A DNA stretch of 64,000 nucleotides from Cinclus cinclus (lineage: Eukaryota; Chordata; Aves; Passeriformes; Cinclidae), in the NCBI RefSeq assembly GCF_963662255.1, contig NC_085048.1, positions 95,877,729 to 95,941,728 on the forward strand. Direction: 5' to 3'. Numbering within the stretch: position 1 is the first letter of the stretch; every line of letters starts with the position of its first letter. The notes below the pieces were generated by a model, which searched no databases, was not told the DNA's origin, and saw only the letters and a program-made list of their open reading frames with translations. This document shows, piece after piece, positions 48,601 through 64,000 of the stretch. The position numbers and the translations under genes were made by a program.

Positions 48601-50152
48601 GAGTGCTCGGGGAAAAGGGTGGAATCCACCGTTCCGCCTTGCCCAAGGACATCGCGGAAACGTGGTGCTGTGCTGCTTTCTAGGCTGCTCCGACTCGGAG
48701 CCTCGCTCCTCTCTGTGGCTGGGACCGATCCGCGCGTCTGCTTGGAGATGGATGTAAAATAAAGCTGTTGGGGGTTTTTTTAAGCTTTGCTTGTGGCTGA
48801 AATAGGGGTAAAAACCCCACCCTGTGAGTCCCCTGCCTTTGGTAAAGTGCCTGAGGAAATATCTTTGTTTTTATAGGTGAAAAGGCTTGTAAAGTGTTTG
48901 AAACTATGTGAACAGGAACGGATGGGGAGATACTTGGTCTTATAAAGACACCGAACATGCTAGCTATAAATGACAGTAAATATGAAAGTTTGGTTTGTAT
49001 AATGTTATTTTCATGGTTACTGACCATAATAATTTCTGCAGTATCATAACAAAAAACACTATTTCTGATAGCCCAGCAAGGTTATATCCCACCCAGCAGG
49101 AATGTAGGTGGGGAGAATCTCTGTAGTCTTTTCCATGCAATGAAAATCCGAACTTTGTGGTCAGTGTTATGAAAGGAAACTAAGGCTTTTCTTTCAATAA
49201 CTGAAAGTATTATTTTCCTAAAATGAATTAACCTAATAATTTCTGATTTCTGTTTTCTGAGTTACTTTTGTTTAAATTAGACTATTTTACCGGCTTTAGA
49301 TGTGTTAATTGAGTATATGCAAAATATTTCTCAGCACTGGGTGCCGAAATTTAGTGGCCAAAGTCAATAGTAGCTCAATAAAAGACTTCAGAAGGGATTA
49401 AGAAATTGTTCTTTATACAGACTGAATGCAGGTTGGTGTCTAGAGTATATTGGTAGTTTTGCATTTCTCTGCCATTTGAAAAGAACATTCATATGTTATC
49501 AGAAGGAGTTTAGCTGCAGTTCACAGGCACTGGAGCTAGCAAGAGCAAGCAAGAACTTTCTTGTTTGAAAAGGAGACTTCTTTTTGTGTTTTGTAAATGT
49601 TTTTTTTTCCATTGCTGTTAATTAGCAGTGACCTTGGTAACCATGATTAAGATATAACTAGAATAAACAGTTTTATATTATCCAGTCTTAATCGAGATGG
49701 GGGAAAAAATGGGTGACCTGCTGTGCTTTGACAGTGTCTCCCTTTTAATAGTGAAGTAGTGAGATCAGTAGAAGAAAAGGCCAGATGTGGAAAATTGCCT
49801 CACACCTTACTGTCTGAGCGCTGATCACCTTGTTTCATTCCTGCCGAGGGGAATTCTGTGCTGTGCAGTGCAGCTCTGGTTAATTCATTTGTGATAGTTA
49901 ACATAAGTTAATAATAGCTCAATGCATCCATGCAGCAAGAACAGAACTTTTTTTGGCTTCTAGTCTTCCAGTAGTCCTTTTAAAGGCAAGTGGCGGTCTG
50001 TTGCTTCAGTTCTTTGTCAGGCTGTATTATTTTTCTGGAAACTGAGAGGGAACAAGGGACAGAAGCTGAATTCCTGCTTCTTAATTTTTGCGATGTTAAA
50101 AACTAGCTGATTGCTTATGGAGGTGGGATTTCTTTTTTGGGAAGAGATTGGT

Positions 50153-50154
<2 letters not shown>

Positions 50155-50199
<45 letters not shown>
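50155..50199 (+). repeat. Poly(T) run of 45
   Basis: Uninterrupted T. It could be the tail of a minus-strand retroposon, but no element body follows. Confidence 0.95.
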
Positions 50200-53100
50200 C
50201 TGTCTGCATGTGCTTTTTCTTCACTATTTTAACCAGGGTGCCAGGGATGGCGTGTGTTTCATGGTCTGTCATCTTGTGTGTCTGTGTGGTGTAAATCGTT
50301 TGATCCAGGTAGCTTGCCAAATGCATCTCAGGACTTAGCTTGGTGCATGAATAAGCATTTCTCTTTTTCCTTAAATCTGTCCTGCTGGTTGAACAGTCCA
50401 GTCTAGGATGGAGGTAGGGAGTCTGAAGCAGTATTTAGGAATCACATCTCCATGTGATGTAGGTCTTCTTGTCTTCTCCCTCTAAAACTGCTACAGAAAG
50501 AATTTTGGAAGAGGGGGCTTTTTGCCTTCAGGAGCTATATATTCTGGAACAGAGCAGCTTTAGGAGATTAGCTTCTCTTTCAGCTTCCATGATAGAAGTG
50601 CTGCCTTGTGCTACGAGTGCCTGCTTTCCTTCAGGACCTGAAGAAGAAAATTAGTTATTTGCATGGGGAGCTAAAATGCAAGCTGGCAGTGGAGCGCAGT
50701 AGTTTGAGGGTGTGGCTTCAATCACTGTCTGCTTTCTCACCCAGCGGTGAAAGCTCGTTTTATAGGCACGTTCCTATCTTTGCGTTCAGTTTTTTATCTT
50801 TAGCTTCTCCGTTTTTTAGATGCCACTTGCTTTGTTCCTCTCACCACTCCTTCCCCGTATGGTAAATGGCGAAATTAAATCAATCTGAGCTGGTGACAAA
50901 GACCCAAGAAATAACAGGATACATGACTTTTGTCCTTTCTTTGCACAGTTGTGTTTCTGCAATTTATTTTAACGGGGTTTTAATGGTTTTCGTGTTTTGT
51001 CGGTCAGTAGAGGTGTAGAGCTAAATAAAGCACATTGAATTCCCAGCTATCCGGTCTACGAAATGTTCTGTGTGCTTCTTGCAGCGTAGAAAATGACATT
51101 ACTTGCTCTGAAAAACTTAGCTGTAAGTCTGTGGAGCTGGCTTTTAGAAACATTACAAGTTTATATGTCTGCTTAAACAAGTCTGCATGCAAATCCACAG
51201 TTTAAAAACAGGTGTTTTTTTCTGTAAGCTGCATACGACTTTGTCTTTTTCTTAAATACTGTGTAGGTTCTGTATGTGGAGGTGCCAGGAAAGATGATAT
51301 GTGGTCTGTATGGTCCTAGAGCTGTTTTGTGAGGTGCAGGAGATTAAGTTCCACTTACAACGTCCTCCCACTGTGTTTGTTTTGCCTCTGTAGTTTGTCT
51401 TGGTTTTTGGTGTAGATTAGATCTTTGTGGCCTCTTTCATTGCTGTTCGTGCTCCTTTTTAACCAGTTGCATACCTTGGTTTTTTTCTAGGTCTGATGAA
51501 CAAGTGAACTATGAAGGGGCTTGGGGTATTGTTCTGAACTGTCACAGCTCTCCTGCTGTCTGGATCGTGCCATTTGGAAGGATTAAATCCTCATCGTAAT
51601 TTGATATGGTCAAAGTGCTCATCAAGGGAGTAGTTGGGATTAGGGAAGAGATGGGAGGGAGAATGACTGGGCAGTAAACTGCAAGTGGTTGAGCATTTCC
51701 TTTAGAGAACCCTTCTGAAATTGGTAAGCCTGATACAATTTTACATTGCACAGCAAAGCTTTGTGGAGCAGGGCCTTTCAGAATTCACTCTGGGATTTTG
51801 GGGATTTTTAAAGGCATTTGTATAAACTGCAAAAAGCTTTGGTTTTTCTAGTTTGGAAAGGCAATGTATTTGTATTATGCCGAATGTGATTTCATAAAGT
51901 CTACACATAGAGAGCGTAAATAATTGTAGATTACAGATTCTGTATCAGGTGTGAGAGCTTGCAGGTTAGGTTTAGCTGTAAGGGAAATAGAGAGTTCATT
52001 ATTCTCATTTACCCTAGTGTCAGAAGTACCTACATGTGGGGAGCAGGAGCCAACAGAAATAACTTGTCTGTGGCAGAGCTGCCATGTAGGAGCTATAGGT
52101 TCTGACAGACCACGTACCCCTGCAACGCAGATACCAGTTTGTCATTTTGAAGTAGTCTTTGTTTTTGTCTATGGTTCTCCTCCTGCATCCTAATTTTCTG
52201 CTTCTGGCAGGGAGGTTTTGGCACAACCAGAAAAAATGAAAGTTCCCACAGCCAGGTTGCTGGTATGTCAGGGGGCTATGAATAGACTAGGATGTGTTGT
52301 AAGTTGCTAAATTGGAACCTAACCCCAGCTTCCAGGGCAAAGTTGGAAGCCATGAGATCTACACAGACACAAATGCCTGCAGGATCAATAGTGGGATCAG
52401 TGGCTGTGATGTTTGCCTGCTGCTCACCGTGCTGACAGAGGGATTGTTCTCAGCCCAGGGGGTGTGTTTGCCATCCAGACAGACCTGTGGGAGCACCACT
52501 GACCAACCTGGTAGCAGCCACTCGGGGTGTGCTGTGCAAGGGTCTGTCCTGGTGTACGCAGAAGGTGGTAAGCAAAATGCCTTCTCATACTTGAGCAACA
52601 ACAGGGGTACAGCACAGTTACAGGTTGTGTCTAGTTCTTAGGTTCTGGCTAGAAGCCACTGCTTAAATGCACATTAAATACTTGGCATTTAATGGTGACT
52701 GTTGGCAACACATTGTTTAGGTGGTCAGCAAACCAGGTCTAAATCTTTGTTTGTCTTTGATCTATAGAGGTGGATATTTAGATGACTCTTAGGGACAGGC
52801 TGTGTGCTGTAAGGATCAGTGTACTATGGAGAGGCTGGGATTCTCTTCCCAGCCCCATGCCTAACAAGCAGTGTAAGTTTGGGTAGATCACCTGTTCTCT
52901 TCCTCTAAAGTAGACAACTGTGATATCAGTCCCCTTTCCTGAGGTTTTTGAGAGTTATAGGTGAAGAGGGGTATGTGTTTAAATGCAAGAGGAAGAGCTG
53001 CTTTTTTTCTCAAGACTTTTGCTTTAAGTAGTGGTGTGTTTGAGTCTAAAGTAATCCTGCACTTGTTTGTGAGGCTTAGCACTTTATCGGTTTCCAGTTC

Positions 53101-54008
53101 CTAAATTGGACTTGGTGTGCTTTTGGAAAGTCAAAACTTCCAGTAAAAACAATTGTAGCATAACAGTGTATGAAAAAAAAAAAGGCTGCAAGATGATAAT
53201 GTCCTTCATTTATTACTAATTCAGAGTACGTGTCCAGTGGGGAGCTCTGTTGATGTTGGTGCAGAACTGTGTATCAGAAGGAGCTGAGCTTTGGTGGTCT
53301 CTTCTGCTCTAAGTGGTGAAGTGACTGAGAGAATAGGAGTTCCTCTGCAGACTTGGGGAAGGGGTTTGTAGTGTTCAGATTTGGTTTGAAGATCAGTGTT
53401 TGGGTTTGATGAGTGAAGAGCTTTAGTATAACCTTTTTATAAATACTGCTAGGTAGAGTTTTCCATATAGATGTGGGGGATTTGTCTTCTCAGGTAATGC
53501 TGTATGTTACTGTTGATGGGGTGACTTGGAACTAGTGAACTGTGCTTTCGTGTAAACTTGCCATAAACCTAAATAAAGGTTTCATCTTGTAGTAGTTCTC
53601 TTTCTTAAGTACATGCTTCAAATATTGCATCTGCCAGAATCTCATATTAATCTATGTGCTTGGAGCTCATGCTCTGTTTTGATTTTAATATACTGTTGTC
53701 CTTGTTGCTGATTGAATGATCTATGTGCATGGAAAGCAACATTAATCCAGAGTTTATCAGAATTATTCATGAGATTAAAGTTACACTTAAGGCTTTTGAA
53801 CTATTCAGAAGATGCAGTGCAAGGCACTTAAAAGCACAGCCCACTGCATAAACAGAAGAGAAACTTTTTTTTTTGTCATCTTACCCTTTCTTCTTTTCCT
53901 CTTGCTAACAGAGGTAATACAAAGGTTGTGTGTTGGGTATAAATACAACTCCAGATTGAAACCCATCCCAAGGGCCCAAAATTTTTTTGCCTTGCAAATG
54001 AGATTAAT

Positions 54009-54057
54009 GTTTTTTTTCTTTGGGGGGGGGGGGGGGTTTGGGTTGTTTTTTTTTTTT
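54009..54057 (+). repeat. T8/G15/T12 homopolymer cluster
   Basis: Adjacent T, G (54022-54036) and T (54046-54057) runs. Open frames through it are unreliable. Confidence 0.9.
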
Positions 54058-55855
54058 GACCCCCCAACTGCAAAGACTTAATTCTCAGGAGCAGACAGAG
54101 ATCACGTTCTTGGGGAAAAGTGAACGAGCAGTGACCTTAAAATGACAGTAACTGTTTCGGATCTACCTCAGTGTAACAGCAAAGAATGTGTGCCCAGGAC
54201 AGGATATGTTAGTGTACTGTGTCTAGGCATATGAGAAGTGACCTGTTATGAGGCCTGCACTCTCTTAATTGTGGTAAATCTTAATCTTGGCTAAATTATT
54301 TCTAGATCTGTGTAGATTATTTCCATCTGTGGCTAGGAGGATACTGTGTTAATTCCAGGCATGTGGGCTGTGACTATGCTATTGCATGTCCCCAGACATT
54401 GTCCAGAAAGAAGTAAACAGGTCTGTTGGTCCAGAGCATTCACTTTGCATGGATATATCTGTGCCTAAAATAAAGCAGGCTGTGCTTACTTTTAAAGTGT
54501 CCAAGCATTCTTTTTACTCTTATGTGTGTCAAACCATTTATGGGGAAAATTGGGTTTTGAACTAGCTGTCATTTGCCAAAAATGAGTGCTAAGCCTTCTG
54601 AATTTTGGTGGAAAGAGGCATTTGTCTTCCAAGCAGCCCATTTTTATAAGTGTGTGTACTGCTATTGTAGTGATTAGGGAGCAAACCAGTTCTGCTTGCC
54701 CTTCAAAGGTGTTTATTTTAAATGGCATTGGCAAACTGCTTTGTGGAGGGGTGGTTGTAAAGCAGCTTTCAGAGACTTGATGAATTCAGCTTAAGGGGGG
54801 CTTGAGTGCAAGCCACGGGGCAGGATCAAATATAGGGGTCCTTACTTCTGTTACAGGTCACATCTTTAAAGACATTTCCTTTGGAGCTGTAATGTATAGG
54901 AGTTAGGGAGAAGGGAAGAATGAAGGATAAGCAAGGTGGATTTTCAGTTTGATTTAAAGGTTGATGGCAACTTCTTCCTTTTAAAATGCTGGTTTTATGT
55001 CCTGCATAGTTAAAATTTGGGTCAGTTGCAACCCAAGGAATCCAGCTAATGAAAATACATCTAGGCAGAGACCTGGCAATCTGGTATCAAAGGAACTGGT
55101 GGGGTGGTGTGTGATGGAACTGAAAAAGGCTGTGAATGAAAGGATCTCATGAAAGGGTTGGTATGGCAACAAACATAAAAAGAAATGGAAAAATCTGTAA
55201 AAGAACAGTTACAGAGAAGCTTAATGAATAATAGTTATACTGAACTTAGTCTGTTGTTGGTTCATGGCCATGGAACAATGTCCTGGTAATCAGGCCTTTT
55301 GCATCTTGTTTGTGGTGTTTATTATTTTTATTTCAGTAGACTCTTGCCACACTTGCTCTGATGGTGTGGGTGGTTATAACTGAAGCCAGGGTTTTAGTCC
55401 TTGTTTAGATACAACTAAGATAACAGTGATTGTAAGAAAGGATAATGGAGAGAGGGAAGATAATAGAGGCTATTTTCTCTTCCTCATATGTAATACCTAA
55501 TTATCTGCCTTACTACCTGTCTAAGCTAGTATTATTATTTATTTTCATTTATTTAGACTAAAAGTTGAAGGTAAAGAAGGCAGCTAAAACTGCAGACCTG
55601 AGAGGGGGAATATGGTCTGCTGTAAACCTGCTCTGGTTTTCTTTGGGGGATTTTTCAATGTTTTTTAATTTGGTCAGTTATTTTGTGTTATTTTGTTTTT
55701 TAAATTATTCAACAGTGCTTGGGTGTTTAGCAAAGTGTTGATAGCAGAAGTAGTTCCCATAAACTGAAAGAGGCTATGTTGTCGTGCACAGAAAACTTTC
55801 AGATATGTTTCTGCTATTTGTATGATTAGAAATTTTGTGTTTAAACTTGGCCCAT

Positions 55856-55903
55856 CGTTTATATATCTCTTTATATATATATGCATGTGCATATATATAT
55901 ATC
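55856..55903. repeat. TA/TGCA microsatellite
   Basis: Imperfect (TA)n with a central ATGCATGTGCAT. Confidence 0.9.
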
Positions 55904-58900
55904 TGAGTAAGACCTCACTGTACAAGCATCTGGAAGAAAGTTCATGGAGTCTGAAGCAGATCTGTGTGTAGGAAGACATATTAGCACATGGAAAAGAGAG
56001 AGAAAGAATGGAAGAATGTGTTTTTAAAGCAGGAAAAGTACATGATTTCTTCTGTTGCTTGTAGCAAGGCTCTTGGTTTTTGTTATTGGCCTCTGATAAG
56101 CTGAGTATCTTGCTACACTTGCTTAAACCTCCAGTCCAATAATCCAAAATAATGTTGAAAAGGGGAGGAAACACTTGGCAGCCAGTCACTCTAGAGAATG
56201 ATGGGTTGTGAGGCTCAGGATTGTTGCACACAGGAGGCATTGGTTTAGTTTTGCTGTTAAAACAGGGCTCTGAATCAGGTGACATCTAACCTGTAGAAGC
56301 CCCTCTGCCTCTGTGCAGACCTTGCATGGTGTCAGAGGATGACTTGGCTCAAGCTTCTTCATGCTGGAAGGTGTGGGGGTTTTCCAGGGGTTCGTTCAAC
56401 TGTGAGAACCTTACTAAGCCAAATCTGTGACCCTGCCTATTTTTGGAAAAGGGCTCACAGTCAGCACTTGTCAGCCCTCTTCAGTCCAGGCTAGAGGCAC
56501 TCTGACAGCCTATGTAGACATCACTGGCTTGTTCATGCTCTGTTGGTAACAGTGCCCCACTTTGCTAGCACTAGATAAAGAATCCTCAGGGAGCAAGTCA
56601 AGTGTCAAAAGTCAAAGATACAGACTTTGTACACTTGGACTCATTCTGTTTGGAACCACTCCCTAAATCTCCTTCTGACAGAGCTTGCTTATGCTGCACT
56701 TATTGATTTAGCAGGGTATGAATAGAACTTTTCTTCAGGGGGGAAGAAATGCTTTGCCTGCTGTCTGTGCTGGTTATTAACACAAGTGTAGTTGTTGGGT
56801 ACAGTACCAGCTTTCTCAGAAGTATGTGCTTCCTGTCTCAGGTTTTTTTTGTCCTTGCTTGTGCTTACTGCTTTTTCATTGGAGAAGAAAAGGTACTTTT
56901 CTTAATGCTTGGTTATTTTTTTTTGTGTAGTCTTTTACCTTCTTGATTATCTAGCATATATTTTATTTAGAATGCTTCTGAGCTATCAAACCACTTAGCT
57001 GGTACCAAGGTGGTTATAGCTGCTGTGCAGAGGGAGTGGGGCTGATAACATAGGAAGTCAGAGAGAGATTGGTAAGAATTTGCCCAGTGCAATGTCTTGT
57101 AGCCAAATCTGTGCAGGGCAATAGGTCCTCTTTGCTTGTTGATATATTTAGCAATGGAGGGTTGAATGAGTGTTGTGCAATGTAAGTTTTCTACTTCTGG
57201 TTGCATTAGCTTCTCTGAAATTTTGTTTGGAGATTTATTTCTTTTAAAAAACATGTATTTAGCATATCATAACTGTCTCTTCATGACAATGTCTTTGGCT
57301 GTTTTTGGATGAAAGGGATGTATAGTTTTACTACTGTCGATTAGTGAAAATGCATATTAAAAGTGGATTTGTGTGTGTGTGTTGTCCAAATGTGGGCTTA
57401 CCTTTTGTTGTTCTTCTTGGGATGGAGGAAATGAACTTTTTTTGCACTCAAGCTTTCCTTGCTGCTAATACTTGTGATCACAAAAGCACTTATTTCTTAA
57501 TAGAGGCAACCTCTGAATGGTCTCGTTTCAGCTGGGACAGTACTGGGTTGTTGGCTGGTTTCTTTGCCTGACTGTGAATTGCAGGGACAGCCTGCAAATA
57601 AGTGCTTTGAGTGAGATCCATGTGGAAATTTCCAGTGTGAAGATGTAGGGATGGAAAAACACTTCCTGTTGACAAAAGTAGATTTCCTTACCTGAAAGGC
57701 AACTTTTGAGTTTAAAAGTGCATTACACAGGATTAAAACAGGTCATAGTGGTTAAATGCAGAGATGCAGGAGTAACACTTCTTAGAGGTCTGGAGACTAT
57801 GGATAGGTCTTTTAATGAGAACCACAGAATAATGACCTAGGTGTGCTTGATTTTTATTTTACAGCTAACCTCTTATGCCCAGATTAATTGTAAGCACTTG
57901 ACTGTCTTTTTAATTTACACATGTAAGTGTAACACTTCCTGGCTGCAGTGCTTGTTCCTTATTTTGATCAGTGATAAAAGTGGTGGGACAAATATCCCAG
58001 TAACTGGGCTTTATCCTGTATTTGCATAATATTGTCTCCCTGAAGTTCAGCTGTAGTAATCCATGCATTTCATGTGTGATTTCACCAGAATTGTGTACTT
58101 AGACACAAATTTAGCTTTAGCAGTCCATTCTTCTCCTTCATGACTAGTACATGACTAGCAGACAGGGCTTGTGTTTCCTGAGAGGGTAACTGCATCCAGC
58201 TACTTGTGGTGTGCAGGTGGGTGTAATGCCTTGTGTGCTGTTGACTCAGGACCACTTGTACCACATCAGTGTATTAACATTTATAGTTGAGTATATGTGT
58301 ATATGTTGACAGGTTACTTTCTAGAAATGGATTGATACCTGATTGGTACTTACCTGGGAAATTACTTAAATACGTGGCCTTAGACTAGTGCTCTGCACCT
58401 ATTGCAGTCAGAACATTTATTTTCTCTCTGGATTATTACAGAGAATGCTTTATGGGCAAGGGTGGACCTTAGTCAATATCTTGTTCCAACTACATGCCTC
58501 TGTCTTCTGTGTCAGTAAAGATGGGAACATGTGCAACTGAGCCATGGAACTCTCCTGGCTCTTAAGGAACTCTCGTGCAACTTTCCTGGAACTGTGACCC
58601 TGTCTGTACTTTAAAGGTGTAGCAGATGAGTGAAACAAGCAGGTGAAAATATCCCCTGCAAAATAGTTTTGCACCCCAGCCACTGGATTTCTTTTACATG
58701 AACCACAGTGACATTGGAGAGCCAGTGTCCTGAGCCTGAGCTTGGTTCTAAGCTGAGCCAAAAGATTTGATGGAAATTACTCTTGTCAGACACACTGTCC
58801 TGCATCCTGCGGTGCCCAATTTGTATTTGAAGACACTGAAATGGCACGGGCTATTACGGGCTGTTATAAATCTGAGATGGAATGCCTTGAAAAGGAAGGG

Positions 58901-59577
58901 GGGTTGGGGGGGGCTGAGTCAAAATTTCGCTGTAGCACTTTGCAAATGCTGTGGTAGGTAGGTATTCTGAGCATGCATAAATTTCCAATTAAACATAGCA
59001 GAGTGAGATACAATTTGAGGATGGAACAGATTGTGGAGCAGGCTACCTTTGGAGGATGGACGAAGCTTAATCATTGGTGTGGGAGTAAAGAAATTCAGCT
59101 ATGTAAAATGAGCAAGCACAGCTCGAGAGCAGGAATGGAATGTGGCAGTGAACTTGATCAGTGGTTTCAGGGCCTGAGAACATGTTCCAAGGCCCCATAA
59201 TAATTAAAGGTCAAATGTTAATGTGTTTAATCCATTTCTAACATCTGGAAGGAATCAAGTGAGTCTTTGCAGTGTTTTCTGACATTTACCTGTTTTTACT
59301 TGCCCTGGTCAGTGGTAACTTGGATATTTGTATGGAGTCCTGGAAAGTCATCCTAACTCGTAACATCCTAATGAAGACAGGGAGAGTTCTCTTTTCCTGG
59401 TAAGATCAGCTAAAGAGGCACTCCAGCTGGGCTGCAGACAAGTTCCCATGGTGCCTGCTTGCCAAAGCAGGAAGAGATTTGCTGGGGCATGCTACCAGCT
59501 CTTAGGGGATGTGAAACTTGTTGCAAGCCATTCTTGACATTTTGTCTCCCTGCTCCCTCTCCCTTTTTATCTTTCAG

Positions 59578-59595
59578 CACAGAAAGGCATCAGTC
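59578..59595 (+). other. COQ8A: COQ8A 5' UTR within the start-codon exon
   Basis: The acceptor is TTTTATCTTTCAG, ending at 59577, followed by 18 untranslated bases. Confidence 0.8.

Positions 59596-64000
<4,405 letters not shown>

Larger units (their letters stand above)
48601..59577 (+). other. COQ8A: COQ8A first intron
   Basis: About 11 kb without a recognisable exon. It contains 45 T at 50155-50199, a G/T homopolymer patch near 54009-54057 and a TA repeat near 55856-55903. Further 5' non-coding exons cannot be excluded. Confidence 0.6.

Noticed and set aside
47468..48652. 394-codon open frame on the minus strand across the COQ8A CpG island
   Set aside because: Stop codons are rare in such GC-rich DNA, the peptide is Arg/Pro/Ala/Gly low-complexity, and other frames on both strands are also open. 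No family is recognisable.
55674..56285. 203-codon minus-strand open frame in COQ8A intron 1
   Set aside because: It crosses a TA repeat, has no recognisable domain and no splice or promoter context.

Overview
This window is vertebrate nuclear DNA, almost certainly from a bird. It carries CR1-type LINE tails and solo LTRs of avian appearance, and its genes are split into small exons with GT-AG introns and CpG-island promoters. The two LTRs look like types I associate with songbirds, but that is recollection, not a database match.

Two protein genes are supported, both on the + strand and in the order known from mammals (PSEN2 then COQ8A on human 1q42). PSEN2 (presenilin-2, catalytic subunit of gamma-secretase) is complete in coding sequence. 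It has ten coding exons from 21057 to 32976 that join to 457 codons plus a stop, with all junction phases compatible. Its CpG-island promoter lies at about 15.6-16.0 kb, and one extra non-coding exon is proposed at 20632-20706. COQ8A (ADCK3, the mitochondrial atypical kinase/ATPase of the coenzyme Q complex) is present only in its 5' part: a CpG-island promoter at about 47.5-48.6 kb, an 11-kb first intron, and the first three coding exons (59596-63415, about 218 codons). Its kinase-like core lies beyond the right edge.

Layout: 1-15.4 kb is gene-poor upstream DNA with no recognisable gene; one acceptor-preceded, membrane-segment-like open stretch at 11.03-11.27 kb is the only part that looks possibly coding. 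15.4-15.6 kb is a CR1 tail abutting the PSEN2 island. 15.6-33 kb is PSEN2, with a minus-strand solo LTR in its last intron (31019-31481). 33-38.3 kb holds the 3' UTR and flank, with a solo LTR (34317-35138, 5-bp target duplication ATCAG) and an inverted pair of CR1 tails. 38.3-47.3 kb is intergenic with further CR1 pieces. 47.3-64 kb is COQ8A.

The most notable signal is shared promoter architecture. Both islands carry two ATTGG (inverted CCAAT) boxes exactly 32 bp apart, then CCAATGGGAGCG next to a GC-rich run, then a GGTAAACAG donor-like motif. I found no new gene system. Most long open reading frames in the GC-rich islands, LTRs and CR1 tails are chance or repeat products.
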